A stretch of DNA of 64,000 nt. It comes from Heyndrickxia camelliae (GTDB lineage: Bacteria > Bacillota > Bacilli > Bacillales > Bacillaceae_C). The notes beneath the pieces were generated by a model. It saw only the letters and a list, made by a program, of their open reading frames with translations, was not told the origin of the DNA and searched no databases. Shown here in pieces: positions 53,777 to 63,021 of the stretch. A program made the translations under genes and the position numbers. How positions within the stretch are numbered: the stretch's first letter is position 1; each line of letters begins with the position of its first letter. The DNA lies in the NCBI RefSeq assembly GCF_002844575.1, contig NZ_PIQO01000004.1, positions 62,001 through 126,000 on the forward strand, in the 5' to 3' direction.

Positions 53777-55069
53777 TTAAAATATTGTCTCAAATAAAAG
53801 GAATATATTTAAAGCTACGACTAATCCTGCGACAATCCAGCCAATTATGGTTGTTATCCGATGATTCACCAGTGCTCCCATAATCTTTTTATTACTTGTA
53901 AAGATGATCAAAGGGATTAAGGCGAAAGCAATTCCAAAGGAAAGGATGACTTGGCTGATTACTAACGCGCTTGTTGGATTTACACCAAATATGATGATGG
54001 CTAATGGCGGAATCATCGTAATGGCTCTTCTTAGATAAAGGTTAATATGGCGGTTAATAAAGCCTTGCATCACGACATCTCCGGACATAGTACCAACTGA
54101 TGAACTTGATAGTCCAGCAATAAGAAGGCCAAGTCCGAATGATATTGATGCTATAGGACCGACATAATGGTTGAATTGGTCAAAAGCAATATGCAAGTCT
54201 TCCACTACTAATCCGTGCTTATGGAATAGTGCTGCAGAAACCATTAGCATACTCATATTAATGGCACCTGCAATAATCATGGCAATTACAATATCAAAAA
54301 ACTCAAATTTAAAAATTTGTTTTTTCTCGCGGTCATTTTTTCCGACAATCCGATTTTGAGTTAGTGAAGAATGCAAGTAAATCGCATGTGGCATAACGGT
54401 AGCTCCAAGTATACCAGCAGCGAGCAAAATACTATCAACTCCTTGGAATTTCGGGAACACTAATCCTTTTGCAACATCAGCCATGTCTGGTTTTGCTAAG
54501 AAAGTTTGTAAGGCAAAGGCTAATACAACAATTAACACCATAGCAGCAATTCCAGCTTCTAGGGAACGGTATCCTCTTCGCTGCAGTTCTAAAATAGCGA
54601 AGGAGCCGACAGCAGTAATCAATGCTGCTGGAACCATTGGTATATCGAATAATAAATATAGTCCTAAAGCTGCTCCAATAAATTCTGCTAAATCCGTTGC
54701 AATGATTACGAGCTCGCTTTGAATCCACAGGAATATTGAAGCTGCTTTTGGAAATCTTTCTCTTGCAATTTCAGGAAGATTTTTCTGAGTAGCGATTCCT
54801 AATTTTGCAGATAAAGATTGAATAAGGACTGCCATTAAATTCGATACAGCAATCACCCAAAGCAAAAGATAACCGTATTTCGATCCCGCTGTAATATTAG
54901 TTGCAAAGTTTCCTGGGTCTATATAAGCAACAGCTGCGATAAATGCTGGCCCTAAGAAAGGCAGAATCCTTTTAATACCGGTAACTTCCCCTCTTAGTAC
55001 TGCTTTTGCGTTGGAAGTCGTCTTATTCATTTTTGGCATATATTTGCGTGGTAATGTTTTATCGTTCAA
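53777..55069 (-). CDS. mntH: Nramp manganese transporter
   Basis: A 430-residue proton-coupled metal importer with 11 predicted helices. The metal-site motifs DPGN (AAVAYIDPGNFATN near residue 51) and MPH (GATVMPHAIYLHSS near 229) are present. TTG 55069 follows GGGGAGGA. An MntR box lies upstream, so it should be repressed when manganese is plentiful. Confidence 0.95.
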   Translation of the reverse strand: MNDKTLPRKYMPKMNKTTSNAKAVLRGEVTGIKRILPFLGPAFIAAVAYIDPGNFATNITAGSKYGYLLLWVIAVSNLMAVLIQSLSAKLGIATQKNLPEIARERFPKAASIFLWIQSELVIIATDLAEFIGAALGLYLLFDIPMVPAALITAVGSFAILELQRRGYRSLEAGIAAMVLIVVLAFALQTFLAKPDMADVAKGLVFPKFQGVDSILLAAGILGATVMPHAIYLHSSLTQNRIVGKNDREKKQIFKFEFFDIVIAMIIAGAINMSMLMVSAALFHKHGLVVEDLHIAFDQFNHYVGPIASISFGLGLLIAGLSSSSVGTMSGDVVMQGFINRHINLYLRRAITMIPPLAIIIFGVNPTSALVISQVILSFGIAFALIPLIIFTSNKKIMGALVNHRITTIIGWIVAGLVVALNIFLLFETIF

Positions 55070-55112
55070 TTTTTGTTTCCTCCCCGCTCAAAAGTAAACC
55101 TTCGACAAAAAA

Positions 55113-55128
55113 GTTTCCTTAGGGAAAA
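55113..55128 (-). promoter_or_regulatory. MntR box of mntH
   Basis: On the minus strand TTTTCCCTAAGGAAAC matches the MntR consensus TTTGCCTTAAGGAAAC at 14 of 16 bases and lies 44 bases before mntH. Confidence 0.7.
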
Positions 55129-55345
55129 TTCTAATATATTTACATTGTATTCATGTAATTCGAAAATGTAAACTATTTTTACTTGATTTTTAGATAATTA
55201 GTTTATTAGATTTTCTTGCTTATCTTTTGTGTTACTTAAATGATGCCCAATTTCTCTTTTTTTCACTATTGTTATAATCTTGTGAAAAATCGAAAAGTGT
55301 TATAATGAAATTATGTTCTTATTTTGTTTCAAGAAAGGAGCTAAC

Positions 55346-55783
55346 ATGCAGAGTATGAATAAAACAGGGAAAACATTTCATGTACAACCCTTTACAGTTG
55401 AACGAGGAAAGATTAAAGAGTTTGCAATGGCTATTGGGGATGATAATCCCATTTATTATGATGTTGAAAAAGCGAAAGAACAGGGTTTTCGTGATATTCC
55501 GATTCCGCCTACTTTCCCAACTGTTATGGAAATGTGGAGCGGTTTAGATTTTGAAACATTAATAAGGGAATTAGATTTAGACCCATTAATGGTTTTACAT
55601 GGGGAACAGGAATATGAGTATTTGGAAGATATTTGTGCTGGTGATGAGATTACCTGTACCGCAAAAGTTATCTCACATGTCGAAAAAAGAAGGATGACCT
55701 TCATTACCATCGAAAATCGTTTTTCGCGTGACGGGAAGATTGTTTTAATTGCACGCAGCAATATTATAGAAAGAAATCAATAA
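55346..55783 (+). CDS. MaoC-like dehydratase, N-terminal type
   Basis: A 145-residue hotdog-fold protein of the FAS1_DH/MaoC-N type; its DDNPIYYDVEKA stretch replaces the catalytic His site with Tyr, so it is probably a non-catalytic or substrate-binding partner. ATG 55346 fits AAAGGAG; the longer frame from 55313 has no start signal. The next gene, 13 bases downstream, is the catalytic hotdog half. Confidence 0.8.
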   Translation: MQSMNKTGKTFHVQPFTVERGKIKEFAMAIGDDNPIYYDVEKAKEQGFRDIPIPPTFPTVMEMWSGLDFETLIRELDLDPLMVLHGEQEYEYLEDICAGDEITCTAKVISHVEKRRMTFITIENRFSRDGKIVLIARSNIIERNQ

Positions 55784-55796
55784 AAGAGGTGATAAG

Positions 55797-56183
55797 ATGA
55801 GTGAATTAGAAATCATTCAAAAAGAATCGATCACATTTACACAACTTGTTCGCTATGCAGGGGCATCTGGAGATTTTAACCCAATACATACTGTTGTTCC
55901 CATCGGAGAAAAGGCTGGATTAGGTGGAGTAATTGCCCATGGAATGCTGATAATGGGAATGGCGGGAGAAGCATTAACAAAATGGTTTCCGAGACAAAAC
56001 ATTAGAGCGTTTAAGGTACGCTTTTCGGCCATGACCAGACCTGGTGAAAAATTGTCTATTGAAGGGTATATAGATGAAGAAAAAACGGTAAACGGAGAAG
56101 AACGATTGGCTGGAAAAGTTTTCGTTAAAAATGAAAGCGGCGAAGTGAAACTAAAAGGCCAATTCGAAGTTAAAAAATCGTAA
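55797..56183 (+). CDS. MaoC-like (R)-specific enoyl-acyl hydratase
   Basis: A 128-residue hotdog protein with the hydratase motif SGDFNPIHT (Asp and His near residues 24-29) and GVIAHGMLIMGMAG near residue 44. It probably forms a heterodimer with the preceding protein and hydrates or dehydrates a 2-enoyl or 3-hydroxyacyl thioester. AGAGGTGA start signal. Confidence 0.88.
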   Translation: MSELEIIQKESITFTQLVRYAGASGDFNPIHTVVPIGEKAGLGGVIAHGMLIMGMAGEALTKWFPRQNIRAFKVRFSAMTRPGEKLSIEGYIDEEKTVNGEERLAGKVFVKNESGEVKLKGQFEVKKS

Positions 56184-56310
56184 ATGCCAAAAACTTTTCC
56201 TTCTCCTTTTTAGACAGCGGTTCAGAACGATATTTTTGACATTGTTTTGAAAAGAATTGTATCATTTTATTCATGAGCATGTTTACATATGAAGGGGAGA
56301 GGAATTTAAA

Positions 56311-56778
56311 ATGGATTCTAGAGTCTTTCGCAATGCTATGGGGAATTTCGCAACCGGAATTACCATCGTTACAACCGAGTCCGCTGGGGAAGTGTATGGC
56401 ATGACCGTAAATGCATTTATGTCTGTTTCACTGGATCCGATGTTAGTGGTTGTTTCCATAGATAATAAAGCAAGTATGTATGAGATTCTTCAAAAAACAA
56501 AAAAATATGCGGTAAGCTTTTTAAAAGAGGAACAAACAGAATACTCCATGATATATGCTGATCAAATACCTGGAAAAGACAAGGTAGTGTATAATCGGCT
56601 TGGAGGACAGCCAGTTTTACAAGATGCTTTAACCACCATTGCATGTGACGTTCAAGATATGGTGTTAGCAGGGGATCATATGCTGTTTATTGGAAAAGTG
56701 ACGGAAATTGCTATATCTGAGGGTGATCCACTCTTATACTTTGGCGGAAATTACCGTACATTAAAGGACATCGAATAA
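56311..56778 (+). CDS. flavin reductase-like FMN-binding split-barrel protein
   Basis: A 155-residue flavin reductase domain. MGNFATGITIVTT at residue 10, NAFMSVSLDPMLVVVSID near 40 and the end FGGNYRTL are typical. It supplies reduced FMN or FAD to a monooxygenase partner, which is not encoded nearby. GAAGGGGAGAGG precedes the ATG. Confidence 0.87.
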   Translation: MDSRVFRNAMGNFATGITIVTTESAGEVYGMTVNAFMSVSLDPMLVVVSIDNKASMYEILQKTKKYAVSFLKEEQTEYSMIYADQIPGKDKVVYNRLGGQPVLQDALTTIACDVQDMVLAGDHMLFIGKVTEIAISEGDPLLYFGGNYRTLKDIE

Positions 56779-56908
56779 GATGTTCTTTTTTGCTTTTAAA
56801 AGATTTAATTCACGATGTATTTTAACACTGGAAAACGCAAATCCAATCTATGTTCCTCTTTCTTAAGACAATAGATTTTTACAAACATAAAAAGGGCAAT
56901 AATCAAAT

Positions 56909-56937
56909 TTGACCCATATAATTCTCTTTGATAGAAT
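56909..56937 (+). promoter_or_regulatory. promoter of the permease gene
   Basis: TTGACC (56909-56914), exactly 17 bases, TAGAAT (56932-56937); the gene starts 52 bases later. Confidence 0.6.
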
Positions 56938-56988
56938 TTAAAGGTTAAAAAATTATAGATTTGTAATTTTAAATAGGAGGGTTCTCTT

Positions 56989-58050
56989 GTGGATTCAGAC
57001 ATGACACATGGCCAACCCATTAGCAAAAAATGGTTTGGTGTAGCCGTATTTTTTATTGTTTTTGCAATCGGTTTATATTGGGCTAAATGGAATCCATATT
57101 TTCACAAAGCCATATTAGCTTCCAAAGACCATAATATAGGAACTTCACTATTAGCAGAGATGTCAGCAGGGAATTTTACAGATGTAGTTACGTCTGCCTG
57201 GAATTATTCCATTACTTACTTTTTAGCAATTTGGAAAGCTTTATTAGTTGCAACTGTGGTTGCGTCGCTTATGCAGGTAATCATTCCGAGAGAATGGCTT
57301 ACGCGTGTTTTAGGAAAAACCGGTTTTCTTGGTTCGGTAAGCGGCGGATTATTAGCATTGCCAGCCATGATGTGCACATGCTGTGCTGCACCGGTAGTAT
57401 CAGGTTTAAGAAAATGTTCTAGTTCGGTAGGCGCTGCCATTGCCTTTTGGTTTGGAAACACTGCACTAAATCCTGCCGTCCTTATTTTCATGGTATTTGT
57501 TTTAGGCTGGAAATTTACTATTTTAAGACTTATTCTAGGAATCATCCTAGTATTCGGTGTAAGTTACTTAGCAAATCGCTTTAGTAAAAATGAAATGGTC
57601 GATACCGCAATTCTTGAGAAGATGAATATTGAGAATGTCAAAAGCAATAAACCATTATTGGTTCGTTGGATATATACATTTGGTAAAATGGTAGTAACCA
57701 TTCTTCCTCTGTATATAGTATCTGTATTTGTTATGGGCCTGCTTATTTCTTGGTTATATCCAGCTTTAAACGGTCATGCAAGCAATACATTTGGGCTAAT
57801 TATTGCCTTTGCCATTATCGGTACCTTATTCGTAATACCTACAGCAGCAGAAATCGCTATTATACAAGGAGTCTTGGCATTAGGCCTTGGACATGGTCCA
57901 GCTGCAGCTTTACTAATAACATTACCTGTTATTAGTATTCCATCCATTATTATGGTTCGGAAAGCATTCTCTAAGAAAACAATCGTTTTCTTAACAGGCA
58001 GTGTAATGGTGCTTGGCATCATTGCAGGCTGTATCGGTACATTACTATAA
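56989..58050 (+). CDS. ArsP/DUF318-family permease
   Basis: A 353-residue membrane protein with about 10 helices. The motif MMCTCCAAPV near residue 124 and FGNTALNPAVL near 158 are typical of the ArsP_1 family (UPF0718), whose members expel organoarsenicals. GTG start after AGGAGGG. No arsR, arsM or arsI gene is nearby, so the substrate is open. Confidence 0.83.
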   Translation: MDSDMTHGQPISKKWFGVAVFFIVFAIGLYWAKWNPYFHKAILASKDHNIGTSLLAEMSAGNFTDVVTSAWNYSITYFLAIWKALLVATVVASLMQVIIPREWLTRVLGKTGFLGSVSGGLLALPAMMCTCCAAPVVSGLRKCSSSVGAAIAFWFGNTALNPAVLIFMVFVLGWKFTILRLILGIILVFGVSYLANRFSKNEMVDTAILEKMNIENVKSNKPLLVRWIYTFGKMVVTILPLYIVSVFVMGLLISWLYPALNGHASNTFGLIIAFAIIGTLFVIPTAAEIAIIQGVLALGLGHGPAAALLITLPVISIPSIIMVRKAFSKKTIVFLTGSVMVLGIIAGCIGTLL

Positions 58051-58179
58051 TCTATTCTTGGGATCATGTTGATGGCATGATCCCTTTCTTTCTATTCGAA
58101 TATTATTTTTCACATTAATAAAGGAGATTCCACGCGTTTTGCCGAATAAAGAGTCGATTACTACTTAGGAGGGAAAAGA

Positions 58180-58809
58180 ATGAATGTTTGGTATGTTAGC
58201 TACGGATCCAATTTGTATCGTGATAGATTTATGTGCTATATCCAAGGGGGGCAGCCAGAAGGCTCTGAAAAAGTCGAAAAGGGATGTCGTGACCAAACTC
58301 CTCCGAAAGCCGATGAAAAAATAGAATTGAGATACCCGTTATATTTTGCTAAGAACAGAAGCAAATGGGGAAAAGGCGGAGTAGCATTCATTGATCATCA
58401 AGAGAATCCCGATGTGAAAACAATCGGCAGAATGTACTTAATCACCAATGAACAATTTGAGGATGTTGTTGCACAAGAGAATAATGAGGAAAATCTCACC
58501 ATACCATTAGAAAAAGTGATTGATAATGGGTTTCATAACATTAACGAAAACTGGTATGGAAGAATAGTCTTTTTAGGATATAAAGAAGGAGCACCAATGT
58601 TTACTTTTACAAATCCTGTCTCGATGAATGGTGAAACCTTTTTCACACCGCCATCCTCTTATGTAAAAATCATTTCCAAGGGACTGGAAGAGCTTGGAAT
58701 GTCTAGAAATGATATCGTCCATTATTTCAAGCAATGTGGTGGGATAAAAGATTCATTCACGAAAGAGCAATTATATCGATATATTTATCGTGAGCAAGGA
58801 AAACAATGA
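58180..58809 (+). CDS. gamma-glutamylcyclotransferase-fold protein
   Basis: A 209-residue protein that begins MNVWYVSYGSNLYRDRF, where YGSN is the phosphate/gamma-glutamyl loop of the GGCT fold. It may act on a gamma-glutamyl or similar amide. TAGGAGGG start signal. Its last codons overlap the start of the following sensor kinase (ATGA), which suggests coupling to the lnr set, although the role there is unknown. Confidence 0.75.
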   Translation: MNVWYVSYGSNLYRDRFMCYIQGGQPEGSEKVEKGCRDQTPPKADEKIELRYPLYFAKNRSKWGKGGVAFIDHQENPDVKTIGRMYLITNEQFEDVVAQENNEENLTIPLEKVIDNGFHNINENWYGRIVFLGYKEGAPMFTFTNPVSMNGETFFTPPSSYVKIISKGLEELGMSRNDIVHYFKQCGGIKDSFTKEQLYRYIYREQGKQ

Positions 58810-60029
58810 AAAGCGTTTCTTTATTTTCTTTGTCATCCTTAAGGGTTATTATGTTTCTTTTATTAAGCAGTTCCTATTTTCCCTTAACTGCTGAAGACGA
58901 TACATATAGGCGAGCATACATTATTATTGCCATGGTTATTTTTTTCGTCAATCATTTTATTCAATTTTTAAAGGAAAAATTGCCTCTTCGGATCGTGTGC
59001 ATTTCTATTGACTTTCTTCTTAGTGCAGGATTTGGATTAATATTTCCGAAGGATGGCGGGCTATTATATTTAATTTTCTTTGGGGTGATTTCCACCACCA
59101 TTTTTTTAGTTATCGATAATAAAAGAATTTTATTTGCGTTTTCCATTTGCTTTATCGTATCATGGCTGATTATCAGTTTTGAGAAATATACTTTAACAAA
59201 GGATCTTTCTATTGGAAATAACCTGATAAGCTTTTCGTTTGTCGTCTATGGTGCTATTGTTGGAAGCTTGATACGAAATTTATTACGTGCACGTGAAACC
59301 ATTTCCACTCAATATGTTCAGTTGACGGCTTCACATAAAGCATTAAGTCAAGCACACCAACAGTTAAGTGATTATTCGAAACAAGTGGAGGATTTAACTG
59401 CTATCCAAGAACGGAATCGAATTGCCCGTGAAATCCATGATACAGTGGGTCATAACATAACAGCTTTGTTAGTCCAAATCCAATTAGCCAAGGAACTTAT
59501 GAAAATAGATGTAAAGAAGGGAGTAGAAGTAATAGAGGTATGTGAAAAATTAACGCGAAAATCATTGGAAGAAATTCGCTTATCTGTTAGAACCTTGAGA
59601 GAAGAAGATTCCGGACAGCTTTCCTTTATTCCTTCGCTTAGAGAGATGTTATCTGATTTTTCCGCTGTATCAGGTCTGGAAACAACCTTAGATATCATAG
59701 GTGATCCAAAACTTATCAATACATCCCTGCAGCATACCGTGAAGAGAGTAATTCAAGAGTCCTTAACAAATGCCAAGCGGCACGGCTTGGCAACGATTTA
59801 TAAGGTATCCCTACATATATCCGAACACCGTGTCATGGTGGAAATCTTTGATAATGGCCAGGGAACAAAAAATGTGGTGCCAGGTTTTGGATTGCTTAAT
59901 ATGAAGGAACGCATAGAAGAACATGGTGGAGAGATACATTTTGAAGGTAAAGTTGGGGAAGGATTTTATATCAATATTTCCATCCCATTAAAGCAGGTTC
60001 AATGGAGTTCTATGGAGGTAAGAGGATGA
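58806..60029 (+). CDS. lnrJ: NarL-type sensor histidine kinase (LnrJ-like)
   Basis: A 407-residue kinase with five to six N-terminal helices (about 8-160), then a coiled coil, HisKA_3 with H211 in EIHDTVGHNITALL, and HATPase with IQESLTNAKRH and DNGQGTKNVVPGFGL. In B. subtilis the LnrJK pair detects linear polyenes and induces the LnrLMN exporter. The same gene order here supports that role. ATGA overlap with the GGCT gene upstream and with lnrK downstream. Confidence 0.85.
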   Translation: MKSVSLFSLSSLRVIMFLLLSSSYFPLTAEDDTYRRAYIIIAMVIFFVNHFIQFLKEKLPLRIVCISIDFLLSAGFGLIFPKDGGLLYLIFFGVISTTIFLVIDNKRILFAFSICFIVSWLIISFEKYTLTKDLSIGNNLISFSFVVYGAIVGSLIRNLLRARETISTQYVQLTASHKALSQAHQQLSDYSKQVEDLTAIQERNRIAREIHDTVGHNITALLVQIQLAKELMKIDVKKGVEVIEVCEKLTRKSLEEIRLSVRTLREEDSGQLSFIPSLREMLSDFSAVSGLETTLDIIGDPKLINTSLQHTVKRVIQESLTNAKRHGLATIYKVSLHISEHRVMVEIFDNGQGTKNVVPGFGLLNMKERIEEHGGEIHFEGKVGEGFYINISIPLKQVQWSSMEVRG

Positions 60030-60691
60030 TTAAGATAATCATTGTAGATGATCAGCCACTTGTTCGCGAGGGTCTTGGCACACTTTTAAATTTACGGCCA
60101 GAAATAGAAGTTGTGGGCATGGCAAGTGACGGAAACGAAGCCATCACTTTGGCACTTGAGAAAAAGCCAGATTTAATTTTAATGGATATTAGGATGCCAA
60201 ATATGAATGGAGTAGATGGAACTAGAGTATTACGGGAGAAGTTGCCTGATATTAAAGTGTTGATGCTGACAACTTTTAATGATAGTGAGCTTATTTATGA
60301 TGCTTTGCAAGAAGGGGCATGCGGCTATTTGCTGAAGGATATGTCAACGGATACGATCGTGCAATCCATCATGACGGTTCATCATGGGGGCGTTGTTCTG
60401 CCGAAGGATTTCACGAATCAAGTATTGGCGGAGAAACGAAAGACAAGTTCTATAATTGAAAAAGTAGATGAAGTACCAATCCTTATAAAAGATTTAACGG
60501 ACCGTGAATTAGAAGTACTGAAACTTTTGGGGCTTGGATTAAATAATAAGGAAATAGCAAACACATTGTATATTACAGAAGGTACTGTCAAAAATCATGT
60601 TTCCAATCTTATTCAAAAATTAAATATTAGGGATCGTACGCAAGCAGCTATATTTGCGGTTCGATACGGGATCACTACGTTCACCGAATGA
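60026..60691 (+). CDS. lnrK: LuxR-type response regulator (LnrK-like)
   Basis: A 221-residue regulator. REC domain begins IIVDDQPLVREGL with phosphoacceptor D54 in LILMDIRMPN and Lys in YLLKDMS; C-terminal GerE/LuxR helix-turn-helix NNKEIANTLYITEGTVKNHV near residue 175. The ATG at 60026 overlaps the lnrJ stop (ATGA); the longer frame from 60002 is rejected. It should activate the exporter genes after the next terminator. Confidence 0.9.
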   Translation: MIKIIIVDDQPLVREGLGTLLNLRPEIEVVGMASDGNEAITLALEKKPDLILMDIRMPNMNGVDGTRVLREKLPDIKVLMLTTFNDSELIYDALQEGACGYLLKDMSTDTIVQSIMTVHHGGVVLPKDFTNQVLAEKRKTSSIIEKVDEVPILIKDLTDRELEVLKLLGLGLNNKEIANTLYITEGTVKNHVSNLIQKLNIRDRTQAAIFAVRYGITTFTE

Positions 60692-60716
60692 CTTTCGGCA
60701 TAGTGAAGATATGAAA

Positions 60717-60744
60717 GACGACACAATCGTGTCGTTTTTTTTAT
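60717..60744 (+). terminator. terminator between lnrK and lnrL
   Basis: Perfect 7-bp stem ACGACAC/GTGTCGT with the loop AATC followed by eight T residues. It splits regulator and exporter genes into two units. Confidence 0.85.
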
Positions 60745-60767
60745 ACGCTAAAATCTATCTGCAGCGT

Positions 60768-60780
60768 GATGGAAACCATC
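60768..60780. promoter_or_regulatory. possible LnrK operator
   Basis: GATGGAAACCATC is a 13-bp palindrome with 5-bp arms about 65 bases upstream of lnrL. It is placed well for an activator before the exporter genes. A TACAAT at about 60794 may be the -10. Inference only. Confidence 0.35.
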
Positions 60781-60844
60781 CCTTTTCCTTTTACAATAAA
60801 AACACTAAAGATGAGTGGAACATACAAGTTAGGAGGAAAAATAG

Positions 60845-61777
60845 ATGTTATCAATATCAAATATAAAAAAGAGTTTTGGTCATCACCAGGTAGTAAACGA
60901 TGTCACATTTGAAGTACAAAAAGGGGAAGCGTTCGGACTGCTTGGTCCAAATGGGGCGGGAAAATCAACCACCATTTCAATGATTTGCGGTTTGATTCCT
61001 TATGACGAAGGGGACATTCAAGTTGATGGGTTATCGGTGCAGAAAAAACCAATGAAAATCCGCGAAAAAATTGGTGTAGTACCACAAGATATTGCTCTCT
61101 ATCCAACCATGTCCGCATTGGATAACTTGGTTTTTTGGGGAAAGATGTACGGAATAACGGGTAGGAGAGCGAAACAAAGGGCATTTGAAGTGTTAGAAAT
61201 AGTCGGACTTACAGATCGAGCAAAAGATAAAATTGAAACCTTTTCAGGAGGAATGAAAAGGCGAATTAATATTGGAGCCGCCCTTATGCATAATCCAGAG
61301 CTTCTCATTATGGATGAACCAACCGTTGGTATTGATCCACAATCAAGAAATCATATTTTAGAAACGGTTAAAAGGTTGAATGAAGAAGGCATGACCATTA
61401 TTTATACGAGCCATTACATGGAGGAAGTTGAATATCTGTGCAAAAGGATTGGAATCATTGATCATGGGAAACTGATTGCAATCGGCGACAAGACAGAGCT
61501 TTGTAATCGTTTGGCAGGCGGCCATGTTCTAGAATTAATCGTTGATAATCCTAATGTTGACTTGTTAGTTAATCTGGAGAATATAGAAGGCGTTGAAAAT
61601 ACGAATGGAAAAGAGGATGGAACCATAGAAATTATGCTTTCTGATAAGAAAAACATTCTGCCTGAAATCATATCCCTGTGCGGCACACATGACATTTCCA
61701 TCCAAACAATTCAAATAAAAGAACCAAACTTAGAATCCTTATTTTTACAATTAACGGGAAGGACATTGAGGGACTAG
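60845..61777 (+). CDS. lnrL: ABC exporter ATPase (LnrL-like)
   Basis: A 310-residue ATPase. Walker A GPNGAGKST near residue 37, Q-loop PQDIALYPTM, signature FSGGMKRR near 135 and Walker B LLIMDEPTVGIDPQ near 155. It ends in a C-terminal extension typical of DrrA/LnrL. AGGAGGAAAAA precedes the ATG. It energises LnrMN. Confidence 0.9.
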   Translation: MLSISNIKKSFGHHQVVNDVTFEVQKGEAFGLLGPNGAGKSTTISMICGLIPYDEGDIQVDGLSVQKKPMKIREKIGVVPQDIALYPTMSALDNLVFWGKMYGITGRRAKQRAFEVLEIVGLTDRAKDKIETFSGGMKRRINIGAALMHNPELLIMDEPTVGIDPQSRNHILETVKRLNEEGMTIIYTSHYMEEVEYLCKRIGIIDHGKLIAIGDKTELCNRLAGGHVLELIVDNPNVDLLVNLENIEGVENTNGKEDGTIEIMLSDKKNILPEIISLCGTHDISIQTIQIKEPNLESLFLQLTGRTLRD

Positions 61778-61788
61778 GAGGAAAATAA

Positions 61789-63000
61789 ATGAAAAGCATC
61801 GTTGTTGCTATAAAAGATTTTTCGATTCGTATCAAAGATCGAAGGGCATTCATGATGATGATTCTAATGCCAATCGTTCTAACAATTATTCTAGGTTCTG
61901 CTTTAAAAGGAGTGATGGGGGATTCTTCGTCCGCTCCAAAAACAATCATTGCCTTATATCAACAGGATCAGCATCCTCTGAGCAAACAATTTGTTCAAGG
62001 AGTTTTAGAAAATACACAATTAAAAAACTCGATTGTAGTGAAAAACGTTTATTCTCAAAAGGAACTAAACCAATTCATTCATGAAAAGAAAGCGGATGTG
62101 GGGGTAGTGCTTCCAAAGAACTGGGGAACACAACTTGCGAATGGTAAAACTGAACCTGTAACCATTAAAGTTTCTGATGGAAAGGATTTTGAAGCAAATT
62201 TTGTCCAGCAATTAACGGTATCGTATGTAAAAACAACAAATGCTGTAACAGCATCAGCAAAAATGGTTCTCTCTGATTTAGCATCTCAAGGAAAGAGCGG
62301 AAAAGAGTTAAAGTCAATTGGAGCTGGGTTAACTAATAACCTTGGGAAGGAAGCAGAAGCTAATGCATCGTTCGTATACGACAAACCAGTAGGAAAAAAC
62401 CAAGTTTCTTCTTTACAATATTACGCAGCCGCAATGGCAGCCATGTTTTTGCTATTTAATGCCATGGTTGGGGGAAAATCAATCCTATCGGAACGTGCCA
62501 ATCTAACGTTATCAAGAATGATGATTTCACCTACTGATAGAGTATCCATTATGACTGGGAAATTTTTAGGCACTTTCCTGTATACAATGGTTCAATTCCT
62601 GATTTTTATGGGAGCGACTCATTATATTATTCAAGTGAACTGGGGGAGTAATCCAGGACAAATAATCATGATTGCCATCGCCTACAGCATTTCAGTATCA
62701 GGCTTATCAATGATTGTTGCTGCCTTTATGAAAACAGAAAAAACAGCCGATTCCTTAGGTGGGATGCTTGTTCAAGTATTATCTTTACTTGGCGGTTCGA
62801 TGATACCTATTTCCGTTTTTCCAGAAACATTACAGAAGATTTCTAAAATCACACCTAATTCATGGGCATTAAATAGTTTTACCAATATTATGTCCGGGAC
62901 CTCATGGAATAGCTTGATAATACCACTTTGCATTCTTATTGGCATTGGAATTATTGCAACTATAATTGGATCCTTGCGCTTCCGAATGATATCGAATTAA
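61789..63000 (+). CDS. lnrM: ABC-2 exporter permease (LnrM-like)
   Basis: A 403-residue ABC-2 permease: one N-terminal helix (about 22-42), a large extracellular domain (about 45-205) and five helices in the C-terminal half (210-395). SKMMISPTDRVSIMTGKFLGT-like LSRMMISPTDR near 243 is a family element. AGGAGGAAAAT start signal; 11 bases after lnrL. Confidence 0.88.
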   Translation: MKSIVVAIKDFSIRIKDRRAFMMMILMPIVLTIILGSALKGVMGDSSSAPKTIIALYQQDQHPLSKQFVQGVLENTQLKNSIVVKNVYSQKELNQFIHEKKADVGVVLPKNWGTQLANGKTEPVTIKVSDGKDFEANFVQQLTVSYVKTTNAVTASAKMVLSDLASQGKSGKELKSIGAGLTNNLGKEAEANASFVYDKPVGKNQVSSLQYYAAAMAAMFLLFNAMVGGKSILSERANLTLSRMMISPTDRVSIMTGKFLGTFLYTMVQFLIFMGATHYIIQVNWGSNPGQIIMIAIAYSISVSGLSMIVAAFMKTEKTADSLGGMLVQVLSLLGGSMIPISVFPETLQKISKITPNSWALNSFTNIMSGTSWNSLIIPLCILIGIGIIATIIGSLRFRMISN

Positions 63001-63021
63001 ATAAAGAAAGGAGTAATGGTG

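Noticed and set aside
53608-53883. 91-residue plus-strand frame across the mntH terminator
   Set aside because: It crosses a strong bidirectional terminator and the end of mntH; no start signal.
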